From the NCBI RefSeq assembly GCF_040448675.1, contig NZ_CP159289.1, forward strand, positions 5,687,001 to 5,751,000: a DNA stretch of 64,000 nucleotides, in the 5' to 3' direction. Of this stretch, positions 1 to 9,867 are shown piece after piece. The stretch is from Dyadobacter sp. 676. Its GTDB lineage: Bacteria > Bacteroidota > Bacteroidia > Cytophagales > Spirosomataceae. The position numbers and the translations under genes were made by a program. Numbering within the stretch: the stretch's first letter is position 1; every line of letters begins with the position of its first letter. The notes beneath the pieces were generated by a model. That model saw only the letters and a program-made list of their open reading frames with translations. It did not search any database and was not told the DNA's origin.

Positions 1-352
1 TGCCGTACCCCACCACTACCAGCTCGTTGAGCTGCCGGGTATCGTCGCTGAGCTGCACGTTGATCTGTGTACGCCCTTTCACTTCCACCTCCTGTGTAAT
101 GTAGCCAATCGCCGAAAAGACCAGCACCGCGTCGCGACCCGCGGTAATCTCAAACTTGCCGTCGGCATTGGTGGTGGTACCTGTGGTGCTGTTTTTGACC
201 AGTACATTAATGCCCGGCAAGGCCGACTGGTCAGTGGCCGAAGTAACTTTTCCCTGTATGGAAACGGATTGGGCATGGCCCTGCATGGCCATTATGCCGC
301 CCAGCAAAGCCCAAATCAGCCGGATGTGATTTGAACGGAGAAATTGAATCAT
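1..352 (-). CDS. SusC/RagA-type TonB-dependent receptor, N-terminal part only
   Basis: Only the first 117 codons lie in the window; the gene runs off the left edge. The start at 352 (MIQFLRSNH) gives a signal peptide ending near residue 27 (GHAQ). A carboxypeptidase-regulatory-like beta domain follows from about residue 32, with the usual LPGINVLVKNSTTGT and VLVFSAIGY patterns. The start of the plug (LNELVVVGYG) sits at the edge. Proteins of this family form the outer-membrane barrel of SusCD nutrient importers driven by TonB. There is no STN signalling domain between the signal peptide and the regulatory-like domain, so it is not expected to signal through a FecR anti-sigma factor. Its partner and substrate are outside the window. 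Confidence 0.93.
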   Translation of the reverse strand, partial: MIQFLRSNHIRLIWALLGGIMAMQGHAQSVSIQGKVTSATDQSALPGINVLVKNSTTGTTTNADGKFEITAGRDAVLVFSAIGYITQEVEVKGRTQINVQLSDDTRQLNELVVVGYG

Positions 353-586
353 AGGTGATGCTTTTATAACTATACTTATTTGATCGGCAAAGTAAAGTTA
401 TTTTGAAGTTTTAAACTATTAAATTGGTAGATTAAATAGTTTTGTAACCCGAAAATAGGTAGCCATAATGGACCGGGTACTTTAAATGTAAGCAACTGGT
501 AACATTAATTACCGATCGCTGCAACATACCGCCTGGTCAGCCGTCTTTTCGTGAAAAATCCAACTGCACCATAAAATATTATCGAT

Positions 587-2288
587 ATGGCTGATTGCTT
601 TACGAAATTGACCGGTCGCGCTCTACTGGTATTTACCTGGCTTAATCTGTTTGTATTCGTTTGCAACGGCCAGGCCCGTCATCCTGCTTTGGACAGCATG
701 GGGGCCAACATGGGCCGGGGGAACTGGAAGGCGGCCATTCACTGGGCCCTGAAAGCCGGGGAAGCTAATCCGTCGGAAAAATACTGGCGATACCTGAATG
801 CAGCAGATTTCGCCAGTCGCGACCGGGACCGGGCGCTGACACTCTATTATGCAGCGCTGGTCGTCGATTCGGATATCGCCGTGAAGGCCCGTTTCGGAGA
901 GTCGTTCGGGTGGTTGAAGGATGATCCGGAATGGCAGCGGTTGATGCGCAAGATAGCCGATCGGAAAGAGCATGAACGGCAGGCGAAAATTCAATCGGCC
1001 CGGATATTTCGTGATGAACAAACAGCAATGCAAACCCAGACCGACCGGTTCACGGAAACGCTGTCACAGATCAGTTCGGCGGAAGGCCTCTACAAGGCGA
1101 TCCGGCAAGGCAGGCCGGCGCGGCAATATCCGCAGGGCCGGAATTTCGTATATGGCTGGACTAATTTCGACGGCAGGATAGAGCTGCCATATCTGGTCCA
1201 GTTACCTCCCGGTTTCGATGGCGGCAAGTCATATCCGCTGGTAGTAGTGCTGCACGGAGCCGTGGCATACCAGCCGGAATCCAGAGACGTCCCCGATAGC
1301 ACCGACACGTTTTTCGGGCGATTTTATATGCGAATGGCCGGCGAGTCGGGATTCATCGCGGTATTTCCATATGGTACCAAAACCTATAACTGGATGATGC
1401 CGGACGATGGTTTCGGACTGGTACCGGAAGTGGTGCGGCAGGTAAAACGCCTGTTTCCGGTTGATGACAGCCGCATTTATGTTACCGGCCATTCCAATGG
1501 AGCCACGGGCGCGTTTTCGTACCTGATGAAACAGCCTTCCCTTTTTGCCGGTTTTTCGGGCATCAACAACCGGCCGCAGGTCCGTACCGGCGGCACGTTT
1601 TTCAGGAACGCATCGAACCGCTCTTTTTATAATGTCGCTACCGATTACGATTACTATTTTCCTTTCGGGGGGGCACCGGGAAGTAGCGCGGTTGGCGGCA
1701 CAATGGGGGATCGACTGGCAAAACCAGGAAATCCGGGGCAACCGGTCGCATGGCTATCTGATCAACGACCAGGGCAACGAGGCCCTGCAGGTGTACGCGC
1801 AATTGTTTGCGTATATGGCCTCCCAAAAGCGTAACCCTTTTCGCGACCGGTTGTACTGGGAATGCGACGATATTAAAAACGGCCGCTGCGACTGGCTCGA
1901 AATCACCCGGCTCGATACGCTTGCCGACGCGAAAAACTGGCAAAGGCCGGTTAACGTCCGCGTAACCGGCTGGCGCGAGGTCATGAATCCGGCGGTGATG
2001 ACCGATAGTACTTCCTACGCATTCCAATTCCCCCGGCGCTCGGGGGCGGTACAGGGTACTTATGCGGGAAACCGTTTCGAACTGACCACCTCGCGTGTTG
2101 AAAAGGTGAAACTGTTTCTGTCCCCGGAAATGATCGATTTTGGGAAGAACCTGCAAGTCCGTATCAACGGTACACTGGTTTTTGACGGCCGTGTCGCCAT
2201 GGATGAAGCGTTCATGTTAACCTCCTACCGCCGCGAATCCGATCATCAGGCGGTGTGGGCGGGTAGCCTGGAATTGGCTGTTCCCTAG
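587..2288 (+). CDS. secreted alpha/beta-hydrolase esterase (PHB depolymerase/feruloyl esterase-like), frameshifted
   Basis: The gene reads in one frame from 587 to about 1670 and in the next frame from there to 2288. The break is at a run of seven G (1667-1673); with six G it encodes one 566-residue protein. A signal peptide ends near residue 29, then comes a helical region of about 180 residues. The alpha/beta-hydrolase core has an oxyanion-type VVLHGAV near residue 222 and a nucleophile motif GHSNGA with Ser near residue 302. A beta-rich C-terminal domain of about 150 residues follows. The family cleaves ester bonds in polymers or conjugates; I cannot name the substrate. It stands alone, divergent from the partial SusC gene. 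The extra base is more likely a sequence error than a true pseudogene, because both halves keep normal coding character. Confidence 0.75.
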
Positions 2289-2534
2289 CTGCGGGAAACT
2301 GTGCGGGTCAACCGCCGCGGCGATAGTGAAATCTCCGGTTATCTGCTGAAAGTCCTGTTGCGTATATTCATGTCCGGTTGTGCTTCGCAAAAAAATAGAA
2401 CGGCACTTTCCGGATGCGTTACTTGCATGGTAAAGTAATTTGAATTTTATTTGTCTACTGATTTTGTAGAGTATTAGTCTTATTAACCACCAATAAGCCT
2501 TTTCGGTCAATTATATTTTAAAACGTCTCCGAAA

Positions 2535-3113
2535 GTGGATGAAATAGGTGATTTATCGGATCAGCAACTGCTGAAAGCATTCCAGGAAGGCTCCCTGACG
2601 GCGTTTGAGGAAATCCACCAGCGCTATTTCGGAAGGCTGTATACGCATGCGTTCAAAATGCTTGGTGAGGCAGAGGATGCGCAGGATGTGGTGCAGGAGG
2701 TTTTTATTACACTCTGGACAAAGGGAAGGGCTATCCAGCTGCATAGCGGTTTGGCGGGTTACCTGTTCACGGCCGTGCGCAACCGCGTGCTGAACCTGAT
2801 CGAACACAGCAAAACATACAGGGGCCACCTCGACAGCCTGGCAACATTTCTAAGCGACAACCACGTACCGGCAGGTGAGGTGGCGGACGAAGAGTTGCTG
2901 TTCACCCTTTTCGAAGCGGAAATCGACAAGTTACCCCGGAAGATGAAGGAGGTGTTCGAATTGCGGCGTCAGGGGGAATTATCCTATGCCGAAATCGCGG
3001 AGAAGCTTTCCTTGTCGGATCATACCGTAAAAAAACAAATCAGTAATGCTATTAAGATATTGAAAGACAGGTTAATGCAATGGAAATCGCAGCTGGTCGT
3101 AATATTTTTTTGA
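2535..3113 (+). CDS. ECF sigma factor, FecI-like Bacteroidota family
   Basis: The product has 192 residues. Region 2 (about 15-80) contains FEEIHQRYFGRLYTHAFK and the core-binding QDVVQEVFITLW; region 4 (about 130-180) has the helix-turn-helix YAEIAEKLSLSDHTVKKQI. The start is GTG at 2535; no in-frame ATG exists near it. It directs RNA polymerase to the promoters of SusCD-type operons when released by its anti-sigma partner. The FecR gene begins 68 bp downstream and the SusC carrying the STN signalling domain follows, the standard transenvelope signalling layout. The hydrophobic last residues (VVIFF) recur in the second sigma factor of this window (ACLFFL). The likely target promoter lies just after the stop codon. 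Confidence 0.93.
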   Translation: MDEIGDLSDQQLLKAFQEGSLTAFEEIHQRYFGRLYTHAFKMLGEAEDAQDVVQEVFITLWTKGRAIQLHSGLAGYLFTAVRNRVLNLIEHSKTYRGHLDSLATFLSDNHVPAGEVADEELLFTLFEAEIDKLPRKMKEVFELRRQGELSYAEIAEKLSLSDHTVKKQISNAIKILKDRLMQWKSQLVVIFF

Positions 3114-3118
3114 AAAAT

Positions 3119-3147
3119 TTCTACTACCAAATGGCGCATCGTCTGTC
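3119..3147 (+). promoter_or_regulatory. candidate ECF sigma-dependent promoter of the fecR-susCD-sox operon
   Basis: After the sigma stop codon and a T-rich tract, TTCTACTACCAA occupies 3119-3130 and GTCTGTC 3141-3147. The same two blocks with the same 10-nt gap occur at 24510-24538 between the other sigma gene and its fecR. The spacing suits the -35 and -10 elements of an ECF promoter. The second block ends 34 bp before the fecR start codon. The promoter role is inferred from the repeated position and spacing. Confidence 0.55.
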
Positions 3148-3181
3148 ATAGTTGTGAATTGCAATTCAAAACACCGTTACG

Positions 3182-4177
3182 ATGGACCAGCAGCAGGCGA
3201 GGGATTTGTTGGCGAAATACCGGGCCGGGCGATGTACCGAGGCCGAAAAAGTGCTGATCGCGCAATGGTATGCGCAGCTGGCGCGGGAAAGGTCGGGGTT
3301 TCCCGGAAATCCCGATCCGGAAACGGCCCGGGATGAATCTTGGACGCGTATCCTGATGGCGGTTCAACACTTGCATACATTTGAAGACGGCACGAAGGCG
3401 CGAATACGTCCACTGCGTGCATTTTACGTTGCGGCAGCCGTGGCCGCAGTGCTTTGCATTGGCTTTTTCTGGTTGAGGGGCGGTTTATCGCCGAAAGGCA
3501 ACGTCATCCCCGGAAAGCTGCTTATCGTCAGTGCATTGCCCGGTGAAGTGAAAACTTACCGGCTGCCAGATAGTTCGCTGGTGACGCTCAACGGAGGCAG
3601 CAGCATCAGCTATCCGGAGATATTCGGCAAGGTACGGAATATCAGACTGACCGACGGCGAGGCCTATTTCGATGTGAAACACGACGCCTCGCGTCCATTC
3701 ATCGTTGAGGCTGGCCGGACGCGTACCCAGGTGCTCGGCACGGTGTTCTCGGTACGGGCCTACGGAGACCTGAACGACGTGCGGGTAACGGTGGCAAGCG
3801 GAAAAGTAGGTGTGCGTAATGGAGCGGCTTACCCCGAAACACGGACGTATTTCCTGCTGGCGGACGAGCAACTGGTGGTCGATAAGCAGAGCGGGCGGGT
3901 GCAAAAGGAACACGTGAATGCGCGGTCGCTGGCCGGGTGGATCCGCGGCGCGTTGGATTTCAACAATGAAGACCTGAAAACGATCGCATTGCTGCTGGAA
4001 AGGAAATTCAATGTGAACGTAGAAGTCGACGGTACGGCGCTGGCCGACCAGCGGCTCACGGCCCGCTTCCGGGCGGAAGAGACGTTGGACGATATTCTCG
4101 GAACGCTGGCCATGGCTGGTAATTTCAGTTATCGCCATACGATGGGCCGGGTCCTGATTTCAATGAACAAGCATTAA
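3182..4177 (+). CDS. FecR-family anti-sigma factor
   Basis: The product has 331 residues and one membrane span. The cytoplasmic part (1-80) would hold the neighbouring sigma factor. A transmembrane helix lies at about 81-99 (FYVAAAVAAVLCIGFFW). The periplasmic FecR domain spans about 115-220, with the hallmark LPDSSLVTLNGGSSISYP and GEAYFDVKHDASRPFIVEA, and a DUF4974-type domain fills the last 75 residues. The periplasmic part senses the STN domain of a loaded SusC receptor and then frees or activates the sigma factor. It lies 68 bp after the sigma gene and 14 bp before the STN-bearing susC gene, so these three should form one signalling unit. Confidence 0.93.
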   Translation: MDQQQARDLLAKYRAGRCTEAEKVLIAQWYAQLARERSGFPGNPDPETARDESWTRILMAVQHLHTFEDGTKARIRPLRAFYVAAAVAAVLCIGFFWLRGGLSPKGNVIPGKLLIVSALPGEVKTYRLPDSSLVTLNGGSSISYPEIFGKVRNIRLTDGEAYFDVKHDASRPFIVEAGRTRTQVLGTVFSVRAYGDLNDVRVTVASGKVGVRNGAAYPETRTYFLLADEQLVVDKQSGRVQKEHVNARSLAGWIRGALDFNNEDLKTIALLLERKFNVNVEVDGTALADQRLTARFRAEETLDDILGTLAMAGNFSYRHTMGRVLISMNKH

Positions 4178-4191
4178 AAAATGAAGAAATT

Positions 4192-7100
4192 ATGACGGAA
4201 CTTATCCGAACGAACAGGTGCTTTCTACGCCCTCATTTAACCAGGCTCCGGATGATGATATTCCTCCTTGCCGCGCTTTTCCAGCCGGCTTTGGCCGAAA
4301 GCGAAAAAACGATTAAAGATGTGAGAATTTCGATCCGGGCTGAAAAGCAGTCTTTGAAGACGATTTTAAAACAAATCGAAGAGAAAAGCGGCTTCGTTTT
4401 TATTTATCAGAATAGACTAGTAAATCCATATACTAACCTCACTTTTGAAGCCCATAACGAAGCAGTTGAACAGGTATTGAACCGGCTGCTCCGCCAGCGC
4501 AGTCTGGACTATGCGCAGCAGAAAGAAAAAGTGATTATCCGGGAAGCACCGAAACAGGCCGGCCAAGCCACCGGTTGGGGTGATGCTACCGACCAGGCCA
4601 TTAATGGCGTAGTGAAGGACGAGAAAGGCGATGGGCTGCCGGGCGTGACGATCCGTGTCAAGGGCAGCAACAAAGGCACGCTTACCGACGCCAATGGCGC
4701 GTTTACGATCTCGGCTGGTGGTGACGATGTACTCGTTTTCTCCTACATCGGCTATGTGACTTTCGAACAGCCGGTCAGCGGCTCCACGAGCCTGGACATT
4801 GCCCTGAAACCCGACGAAGGACAGCTCAGTGAGGTGGTGGTGACCGGTTACACCCAAACCAAGCGCAGCGCCCAGACCGGCGCTGTGACCACCATCGATT
4901 CCAAGGACTTTTCACAGGTTTCCTACAACAGCGTGATTGAAAAATTGCAGGGTACCGTGCCCGGTTTGCAGATTTCGAGCAATTCGGGCGTGCCAGGGAC
5001 TTCGGTGCTCGTGCGATTGCGCGGCGCCACGTCCATCAAGGCAGGCAACGATCCCTTGTATGTGGTGGATGGGGTTTTTATCAATAATGAAAATTTGCAG
5101 GGCCTTTCGCGAGGCATGGGCGGGCAAACACCCAACCCGCTGTCGGACCTGAATCCGGACGATATCGAGTCGGTGTCCGTGCTCAAAGACGCGAATGCGA
5201 CGGCCTTGTACGGAGCCCGCGGGGCGAATGGCGTGATCCTGATTACCACCAAGCGGGGCGCGCGCAACTCGCGTACGAAGGTGAGTATCAATATGGAGCA
5301 GGGTTTTGCCAAAGCGACCAACCTTTGGCAGCTGGTAACCGGTCCGGAGCACGCCGAGCTTGTCAACCTGGTGCATATCAACGACGGGAAAAGCTATGCG
5401 ACGCGCCCTTTCCGGCCGGTTTCGGAGGCGATTGCCGGTTTTCCGGCGTTCGGTAGCCCGGAGGAGCAGGGTACTTACGACCGTGTGAGCGACATTTTCC
5501 GCACGGCTTCATTGAGCAAATACACCCTATCCGTTTCCGGCGGTGATTCCCGGACTAATTTTTACCTCGGCGGCGAATACCAGAACCAGCAATCGACGCT
5601 CAAAACGCAGGACTTTAAGCGGTATTCCTTCCGCTTCAATATCGACCATTCGATTTTGCCGAACCTGAAAATAGGGACCAGCAATACGCTTTCCAGCGTG
5701 CCGCGCCGGCTCGTGCGGGTAGGGGACGGTCCGGCAGGCTTGTTCCAGGCCGCATTGCACACGCCTACTTTTTACCCGTTTTATAATGAAGATGGCACCT
5801 ATGCGAAACCGACTGTTTTCGACAGCCACCTGGCCATTCTCGAAAACTCCGACACGCATTCGGTGAGCTTGCGGAGCATTAACAATGTGTACGCGCTTTG
5901 GAATATCCTGCCGAATTTGTCTTTAAAATCCTCTTGGAGCAACGATTACAACAATTACCACGAAAAGGCCTACTACAACACCAACCTGGTGTACGGCCAA
6001 CCCGCTGGCGAAGCGAATGATGTGACGACGATCAAGCAATCGCTTATTGCCGAGCAGCTTTTGAGCTATAATCTCTCGTCTGCCAAAAGCGAATTTTCGG
6101 TTTTTGCTGGGAATACCATTCAAAAAACGACCACCGAGCGAGCCACGCTGACCGGTACCGGCTTTCCGAGCAACCAATTCAAGCGGATCGCCTCGGCCGC
6201 AGTGCAAACGGCCTCATCCACCGGCTCTTCCTATGGGCTACTTTCGTTTTTTACGGGTTTTAATTATAGTTACGACAATCGGTACAGCATAGACGGTAAC
6301 ATCCGTGCGGATGCGTCGTCGCGATTCGGGGCCGATCACCGCTGGGGTTATTTCCCGTCGGTAGGTCTGGGCTGGAACATCTCCAAAGAAGCATTTTTTC
6401 CCGATAATAATGCCCTTACCGACCTGCGCTTCAAGGCCAGCCTGGGTCTAACCGGCAACCAGGATATCGACGATTTCGCTTCCCGCGGCCTTTGGGCGGG
6501 GGGCGCCAACTACGGCGACCAACCGGGCATCGCGCCAAGCCAGCTGGCCAACCCCGATTTGAAATGGGAGACAACGCGGCAGTACAACTTGGGGCTCTCG
6601 GGTGCATTACTGAAACAGCGGCTGAATTTTGAGTTCAACTATTACGATAAGTTCACTTACGACCTGCTGCTCGACCAGCCCGTGGCCCCGAATACCGGTT
6701 TTTCGTCCGTTGTCCGCAATGTAGGCGAGATCAGCAACCGGGGCGTGGAGCTCCTGCTTAATTCGGTGAATGTGCGGACCAAAGAACTGGAATGGAAGAC
6801 CGTGCTCACCGTGTCGCGCAATGTGAACCGGGTGCAAAAGCTATTGACGCCTATCACGGCAAGCTACGACATGTTCCGGGTAGTGGAAGGTCAGCCGCTC
6901 TATTCGGTTTATGCCTACAAAGAGATCGGACTCAATTTCGAGAATGGCAATGCGATTTATGAGGACGTAAACAAGGACGGCAAGATCACCGTCGACGACC
7001 AGCGCATTGTCGGTAACGTCTGGCCAAAGTTCGAAGGGGCATTTCGTAATACGTTGTCCTTCAAAGGTCTGGATTTGAACCTGAATTTTTATTACAAATA

Positions 7101-7554
7101 CGGCAACTCGGTTTACAACTATACCGCCTATTTCCTCGAAACGGCCGGTACCCGGGGCGTAACGCGCTCCATCCAGAAAAGCTCGCTCAGCTACTGGAAG
7201 AAACCTGGCGATACCGGCGTGCTGCCCCGGCCCACCAACCTTACCAATCCCGACGGCAGCCTGAATTATTTCCGTACCGGCAACAGCCGCTACCTGGAAG
7301 ATGCTTCTTACCTGCGCCTGCGCGATGTGACGATCAGTTATCACCTGCCGAAAAGCATCGTTTCCGCCCTTCGCGCGACAGGCGCGAGGTTGTACCTGAC
7401 GGCCTCCAACCTGTGGACGCTCACCAGCTACTCGGGTCCCGATCCCGAGGTGAATGTGGCAGCCGACAGCCGCAACGGGCTTGTGCAGGGCCTGGATTTC
7501 GGCACGCCACCGCAGCCGAAATCGGTGGTCTTGGGGGTTAATCTGAGTTTTTAA
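4192..7554 (+). CDS. SusC/RagA TonB-dependent receptor with STN signalling domain
   Basis: The full-length protein has 1120 residues. A signal peptide ends near residue 35 (PALA). An STN domain follows at about 42-118 (IRAEKQSLKTILKQIEEK), then a carboxypeptidase-regulatory-like domain at about 135-205, a plug from about 212 (LSEVVVTGYTQTKR), and a 22-strand-type barrel ending in aromatic F (GVNLSF). It is the outer-membrane channel of a SusCD importer and, through STN, the receptor arm of the FecR/sigma system upstream. It closely resembles the second SusC of the same operon: both carry versions of TGPEHAxLVN and RPFRPVSE. The second copy lacks the STN domain, so this one probably does the signalling for the whole operon. 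The substrate cannot be read from sequence. Confidence 0.95.
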   Translation: MTELIRTNRCFLRPHLTRLRMMIFLLAALFQPALAESEKTIKDVRISIRAEKQSLKTILKQIEEKSGFVFIYQNRLVNPYTNLTFEAHNEAVEQVLNRLLRQRSLDYAQQKEKVIIREAPKQAGQATGWGDATDQAINGVVKDEKGDGLPGVTIRVKGSNKGTLTDANGAFTISAGGDDVLVFSYIGYVTFEQPVSGSTSLDIALKPDEGQLSEVVVTGYTQTKRSAQTGAVTTIDSKDFSQVSYNSVIEKLQGTVPGLQISSNSGVPGTSVLVRLRGATSIKAGNDPLYVVDGVFINNENLQGLSRGMGGQTPNPLSDLNPDDIESVSVLKDANATALYGARGANGVILITTKRGARNSRTKVSINMEQGFAKATNLWQLVTGPEHAELVNLVHINDGKSYATRPFRPVSEAIAGFPAFGSPEEQGTYDRVSDIFRTASLSKYTLSVSGGDSRTNFYLGGEYQNQQSTLKTQDFKRYSFRFNIDHSILPNLKIGTSNTLSSVPRRLVRVGDGPAGLFQAALHTPTFYPFYNEDGTYAKPTVFDSHLAILENSDTHSVSLRSINNVYALWNILPNLSLKSSWSNDYNNYHEKAYYNTNLVYGQPAGEANDVTTIKQSLIAEQLLSYNLSSAKSEFSVFAGNTIQKTTTERATLTGTGFPSNQFKRIASAAVQTASSTGSSYGLLSFFTGFNYSYDNRYSIDGNIRADASSRFGADHRWGYFPSVGLGWNISKEAFFPDNNALTDLRFKASLGLTGNQDIDDFASRGLWAGGANYGDQPGIAPSQLANPDLKWETTRQYNLGLSGALLKQRLNFEFNYYDKFTYDLLLDQPVAPNTGFSSVVRNVGEISNRGVELLLNSVNVRTKELEWKTVLTVSRNVNRVQKLLTPITASYDMFRVVEGQPLYSVYAYKEIGLNFENGNAIYEDVNKDGKITVDDQRIVGNVWPKFEGAFRNTLSFKGLDLNLNFYYKYGNSVYNYTAYFLETAGTRGVTRSIQKSSLSYWKKPGDTGVLPRPTNLTNPDGSLNYFRTGNSRYLEDASYLRLRDVTISYHLPKSIVSALRATGARLYLTASNLWTLTSYSGPDPEVNVAADSRNGLVQGLDFGTPPQPKSVVLGVNLSF

Positions 7555-7558
7555 CCGC

Positions 7559-8896
7559 ATGATGATGAAAAAACTGAATATCGCATTGACACTGGCCGTA
7601 CTATGGCTTTCGTCGTGCTCCGACCTGCTGAATACCGAACCAGAGCAGAATATCTCTGACGAAGCGGTGATTGTGGATAAGAAATCAGCCAATACGGCCC
7701 TGGTGGGCGTGTACGACGCACTGCAGGGCTACGCCACTTCGAACATTATCGGCCTGGACCTGGCTTCGGACAACGTCGTGAATTACAACAACCAGAACAA
7801 CCTGGTACCCGACCTGACGCCCAATAACGCCGGCGGCGGCTTTTCGGCGATTTACAAGATGATTAACCAGGCGAATTTCGTGATCGCCCTTGTGCCGGGC
7901 GCACAGGATGGCTTTTTTACGCAGGAAGAGCGGAACCAGGTGCTGGGAGAGGCCTATTTTTTGCGTGCGTTGGGTTACCTGGATTTGGTAAAGACCTATG
8001 GCGGCGTGCAACTGGTGCTCACTCCCGCAACCGGCCCGGACACGCACAAGGGAACGAAGCGGAGCACGGCCGCCGAAACCTACGCGCAAATCGGCGCGGA
8101 CCTTGACCAAGCCGAGCAGCTTTTGAAAGAAACCGTAAACCGCACCCGCGCAACCCGTCTTTCCGCGTATGCATTGAAAGCCAGGTATTATACCTATTTG
8201 CAAAACTGGGAGCAGGCCGAAAATTATGCTTCGAAAGTAATTGCCAATGCCGGATTCAAACTGGTCAAACCGTACTCGGCATTCTTCACCGGTAAAACGA
8301 CCGAAGAATCGATTTTGGAGCTCGTTTACAGTACTTCTGACCGAAATTCATTTTATACCAACTGGCTTTCACCGGCCGATGGCGGCCGCCACGACTATAT
8401 TCCGGCACGCGAGTTCGTCAGCCTGTTACTCGACCCGGCCAAGGGCGGCGCGCGCAAAAGTTTGCTCAAACAAACCGCCGAAGGCTCCTGGGACCTCATT
8501 CAATATGGCAAGCCTGACGGTTCGAGTTCGGTGTTCGTTCTGCGCATTGCCGAGCAATATCTCATCCGCGCCGAAGCCCGGGCTAACAAAGCCACACCCG
8601 ATTTCACCGGCGCGCTCACTGACCTGAACGCCATACGCACACGTTCGGATCTGCCCGCATCTACACTCACGCCTACGTCGGGCAAGGAGGCATTCAACCT
8701 GGGGATCCTTGAAGAGCGCCGCCTCGAACTGCCCTTCGAAGGCCACCGGTTCGTGGATGTGGTGCGTACCGGCCGTTCGGCTAGCATTTTCGGGGCCATT
8801 AATGCCAACCGGAAGAACCAGCAATTCAATATCCTGCCCATTCCGCTCACAGCCATTCAGACCGACGCGGACCTTGTTCAGAACCCCGGCTATTAA
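7559..8896 (+). CDS. SusD/RagB-type substrate-binding lipoprotein
   Basis: The product has 445 residues and begins at the first of three consecutive ATG codons, 4 bp after the susC stop. The signal peptide ends in the lipobox WLSSC, Cys20. The family's N-terminal DLLNTEPEQNISDE and helical TPR-like core (EAYFLRALGYLDLVKTYGGV) are present. The C-terminal signature (ILEERRLELPFEGHRFVDVVRTG, here split only for length) and the ending NPGY are typical. It caps the SusC channel at the cell surface and binds the nutrient. It pairs with the preceding STN-type SusC and is a paralog of the SusD at 12943-14278. Confidence 0.94.
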   Translation: MMMKKLNIALTLAVLWLSSCSDLLNTEPEQNISDEAVIVDKKSANTALVGVYDALQGYATSNIIGLDLASDNVVNYNNQNNLVPDLTPNNAGGGFSAIYKMINQANFVIALVPGAQDGFFTQEERNQVLGEAYFLRALGYLDLVKTYGGVQLVLTPATGPDTHKGTKRSTAAETYAQIGADLDQAEQLLKETVNRTRATRLSAYALKARYYTYLQNWEQAENYASKVIANAGFKLVKPYSAFFTGKTTEESILELVYSTSDRNSFYTNWLSPADGGRHDYIPAREFVSLLLDPAKGGARKSLLKQTAEGSWDLIQYGKPDGSSSVFVLRIAEQYLIRAEARANKATPDFTGALTDLNAIRTRSDLPASTLTPTSGKEAFNLGILEERRLELPFEGHRFVDVVRTGRSASIFGAINANRKNQQFNILPIPLTAIQTDADLVQNPGY

Positions 8897-8914
8897 CATT
8901 CATTCTGTCAAAAT

Positions 8915-9850
8915 ATGAAAACCGAATTGATTCTCACGGCATTATTCACAGCGGCGACACTGACAGCTTCCCTTGCGCAGACGCCCGTGACCGTTAAAAA
9001 GAATACTACCACCCGTCATGGCCCTGAAAAAGGTGCGCTGATCATCATCGGCGGGGGTGGGGCGACACCCGAAATCTGGAAGCGTTTCGTGCAGCTGGCT
9101 GGTGGAAAAGAAAAAGCCAAAATCGTGGTGATTACCGCGGCAGGCGGCGATTCGGCGGCTTATGATACCAAATCCGTCGATCTGGTGAAACGCGAAACCG
9201 GCATTGCCGACGTGACATTGCTGCATACCAACGACCTCAAAGAAGCCAACAGCGAAAAGTTTGTCGCGCCCATCCGCGCAGCTACGGGTGTGTATATCGT
9301 GGGAGGCCGTCAGTGGCGCATTGCCGATTCTTACCTGAACACATTAACCCACCAGGCATTCCAGGAACTGCTTGATCGTGGCGGGGTGATTTCCGGTACA
9401 TCTGCCGGGGCCAGTATTCAGGGCTCGTTCCTCTGGCGGGGCGATACCAAAGGGGCGCATATCCTGGTAGGCGACCATACACAGGGCTTGGGTTTCCTGA
9501 AAAACTCGGTGATCGACCAGCATTTGTTTCGCCGCAACCGGCAGTTTGATCTGGTGGAATTTGTCAAAAACGCGCCGGAACTGATCGGTATCGGGCTCGA
9601 CGAAGCTACGTCGGTAGTAGTGCAGCGCGATACGCTCGAAGTGGTTGGGCGATCCTATGCTTCCATATACGACTATAACACCATCATCGGTGCGGGGGCA
9701 AAGCACGTACAGGGCAACCGCGAGGTGTCGACGGCGAGCAATGGACCATTCTTCTTTTTGTATGAAGGGCAGAAGTATGATTTGAAGGAGCGGAAGGTGA
9801 TCGAAGCGCCAAGAGAACGGGAGACTGTTTTGGGTAGCAAAGGGAGGTAG
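8915..9850 (+). CDS. exported cyanophycinase-like S51-family serine peptidase
   Basis: The product has 311 residues with a cleavable signal peptide (about 1-21, ending SLAQ). The S51 fold is indicated by GALIIIGGGG near 40-49, GVYIVGGRQWR at 125-135 and the nucleophile motif SGTSAGAS, Ser163. DQHLFRRNRQFDL supplies the conserved His/Arg block. Cyanophycinases cleave the beta-Asp-Arg bonds of cyanophycin, and other S51 members cleave dipeptides after Asp. Exported homologs are taken to work on imported polymers or peptides in the periplasm. It lies 18 bp after susD and 17 bp before the second susC, so it is part of the same operon. This suggests that the imported compound contains an isoaspartyl or other peptide bond, but the specificity is unknown. 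Confidence 0.88.
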   Translation: MKTELILTALFTAATLTASLAQTPVTVKKNTTTRHGPEKGALIIIGGGGATPEIWKRFVQLAGGKEKAKIVVITAAGGDSAAYDTKSVDLVKRETGIADVTLLHTNDLKEANSEKFVAPIRAATGVYIVGGRQWRIADSYLNTLTHQAFQELLDRGGVISGTSAGASIQGSFLWRGDTKGAHILVGDHTQGLGFLKNSVIDQHLFRRNRQFDLVEFVKNAPELIGIGLDEATSVVVQRDTLEVVGRSYASIYDYNTIIGAGAKHVQGNREVSTASNGPFFFLYEGQKYDLKERKVIEAPRERETVLGSKGR

Positions 9851-9867
9851 GAAGAAGGGAGGATGGA

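Noticed and set aside
1545..2288. Separate downstream gene at the end of the esterase
   Set aside because: Its first 40 codons overlap the esterase in another frame and make no sense; joining at the seven-G run gives one normal protein.
6841..7692. Long minus-strand open frame inside the first susC gene
   Set aside because: It lies wholly antisense to strongly supported susC and susD coding sequence and its translation matches no family; such frames are common in GC-rich genes.
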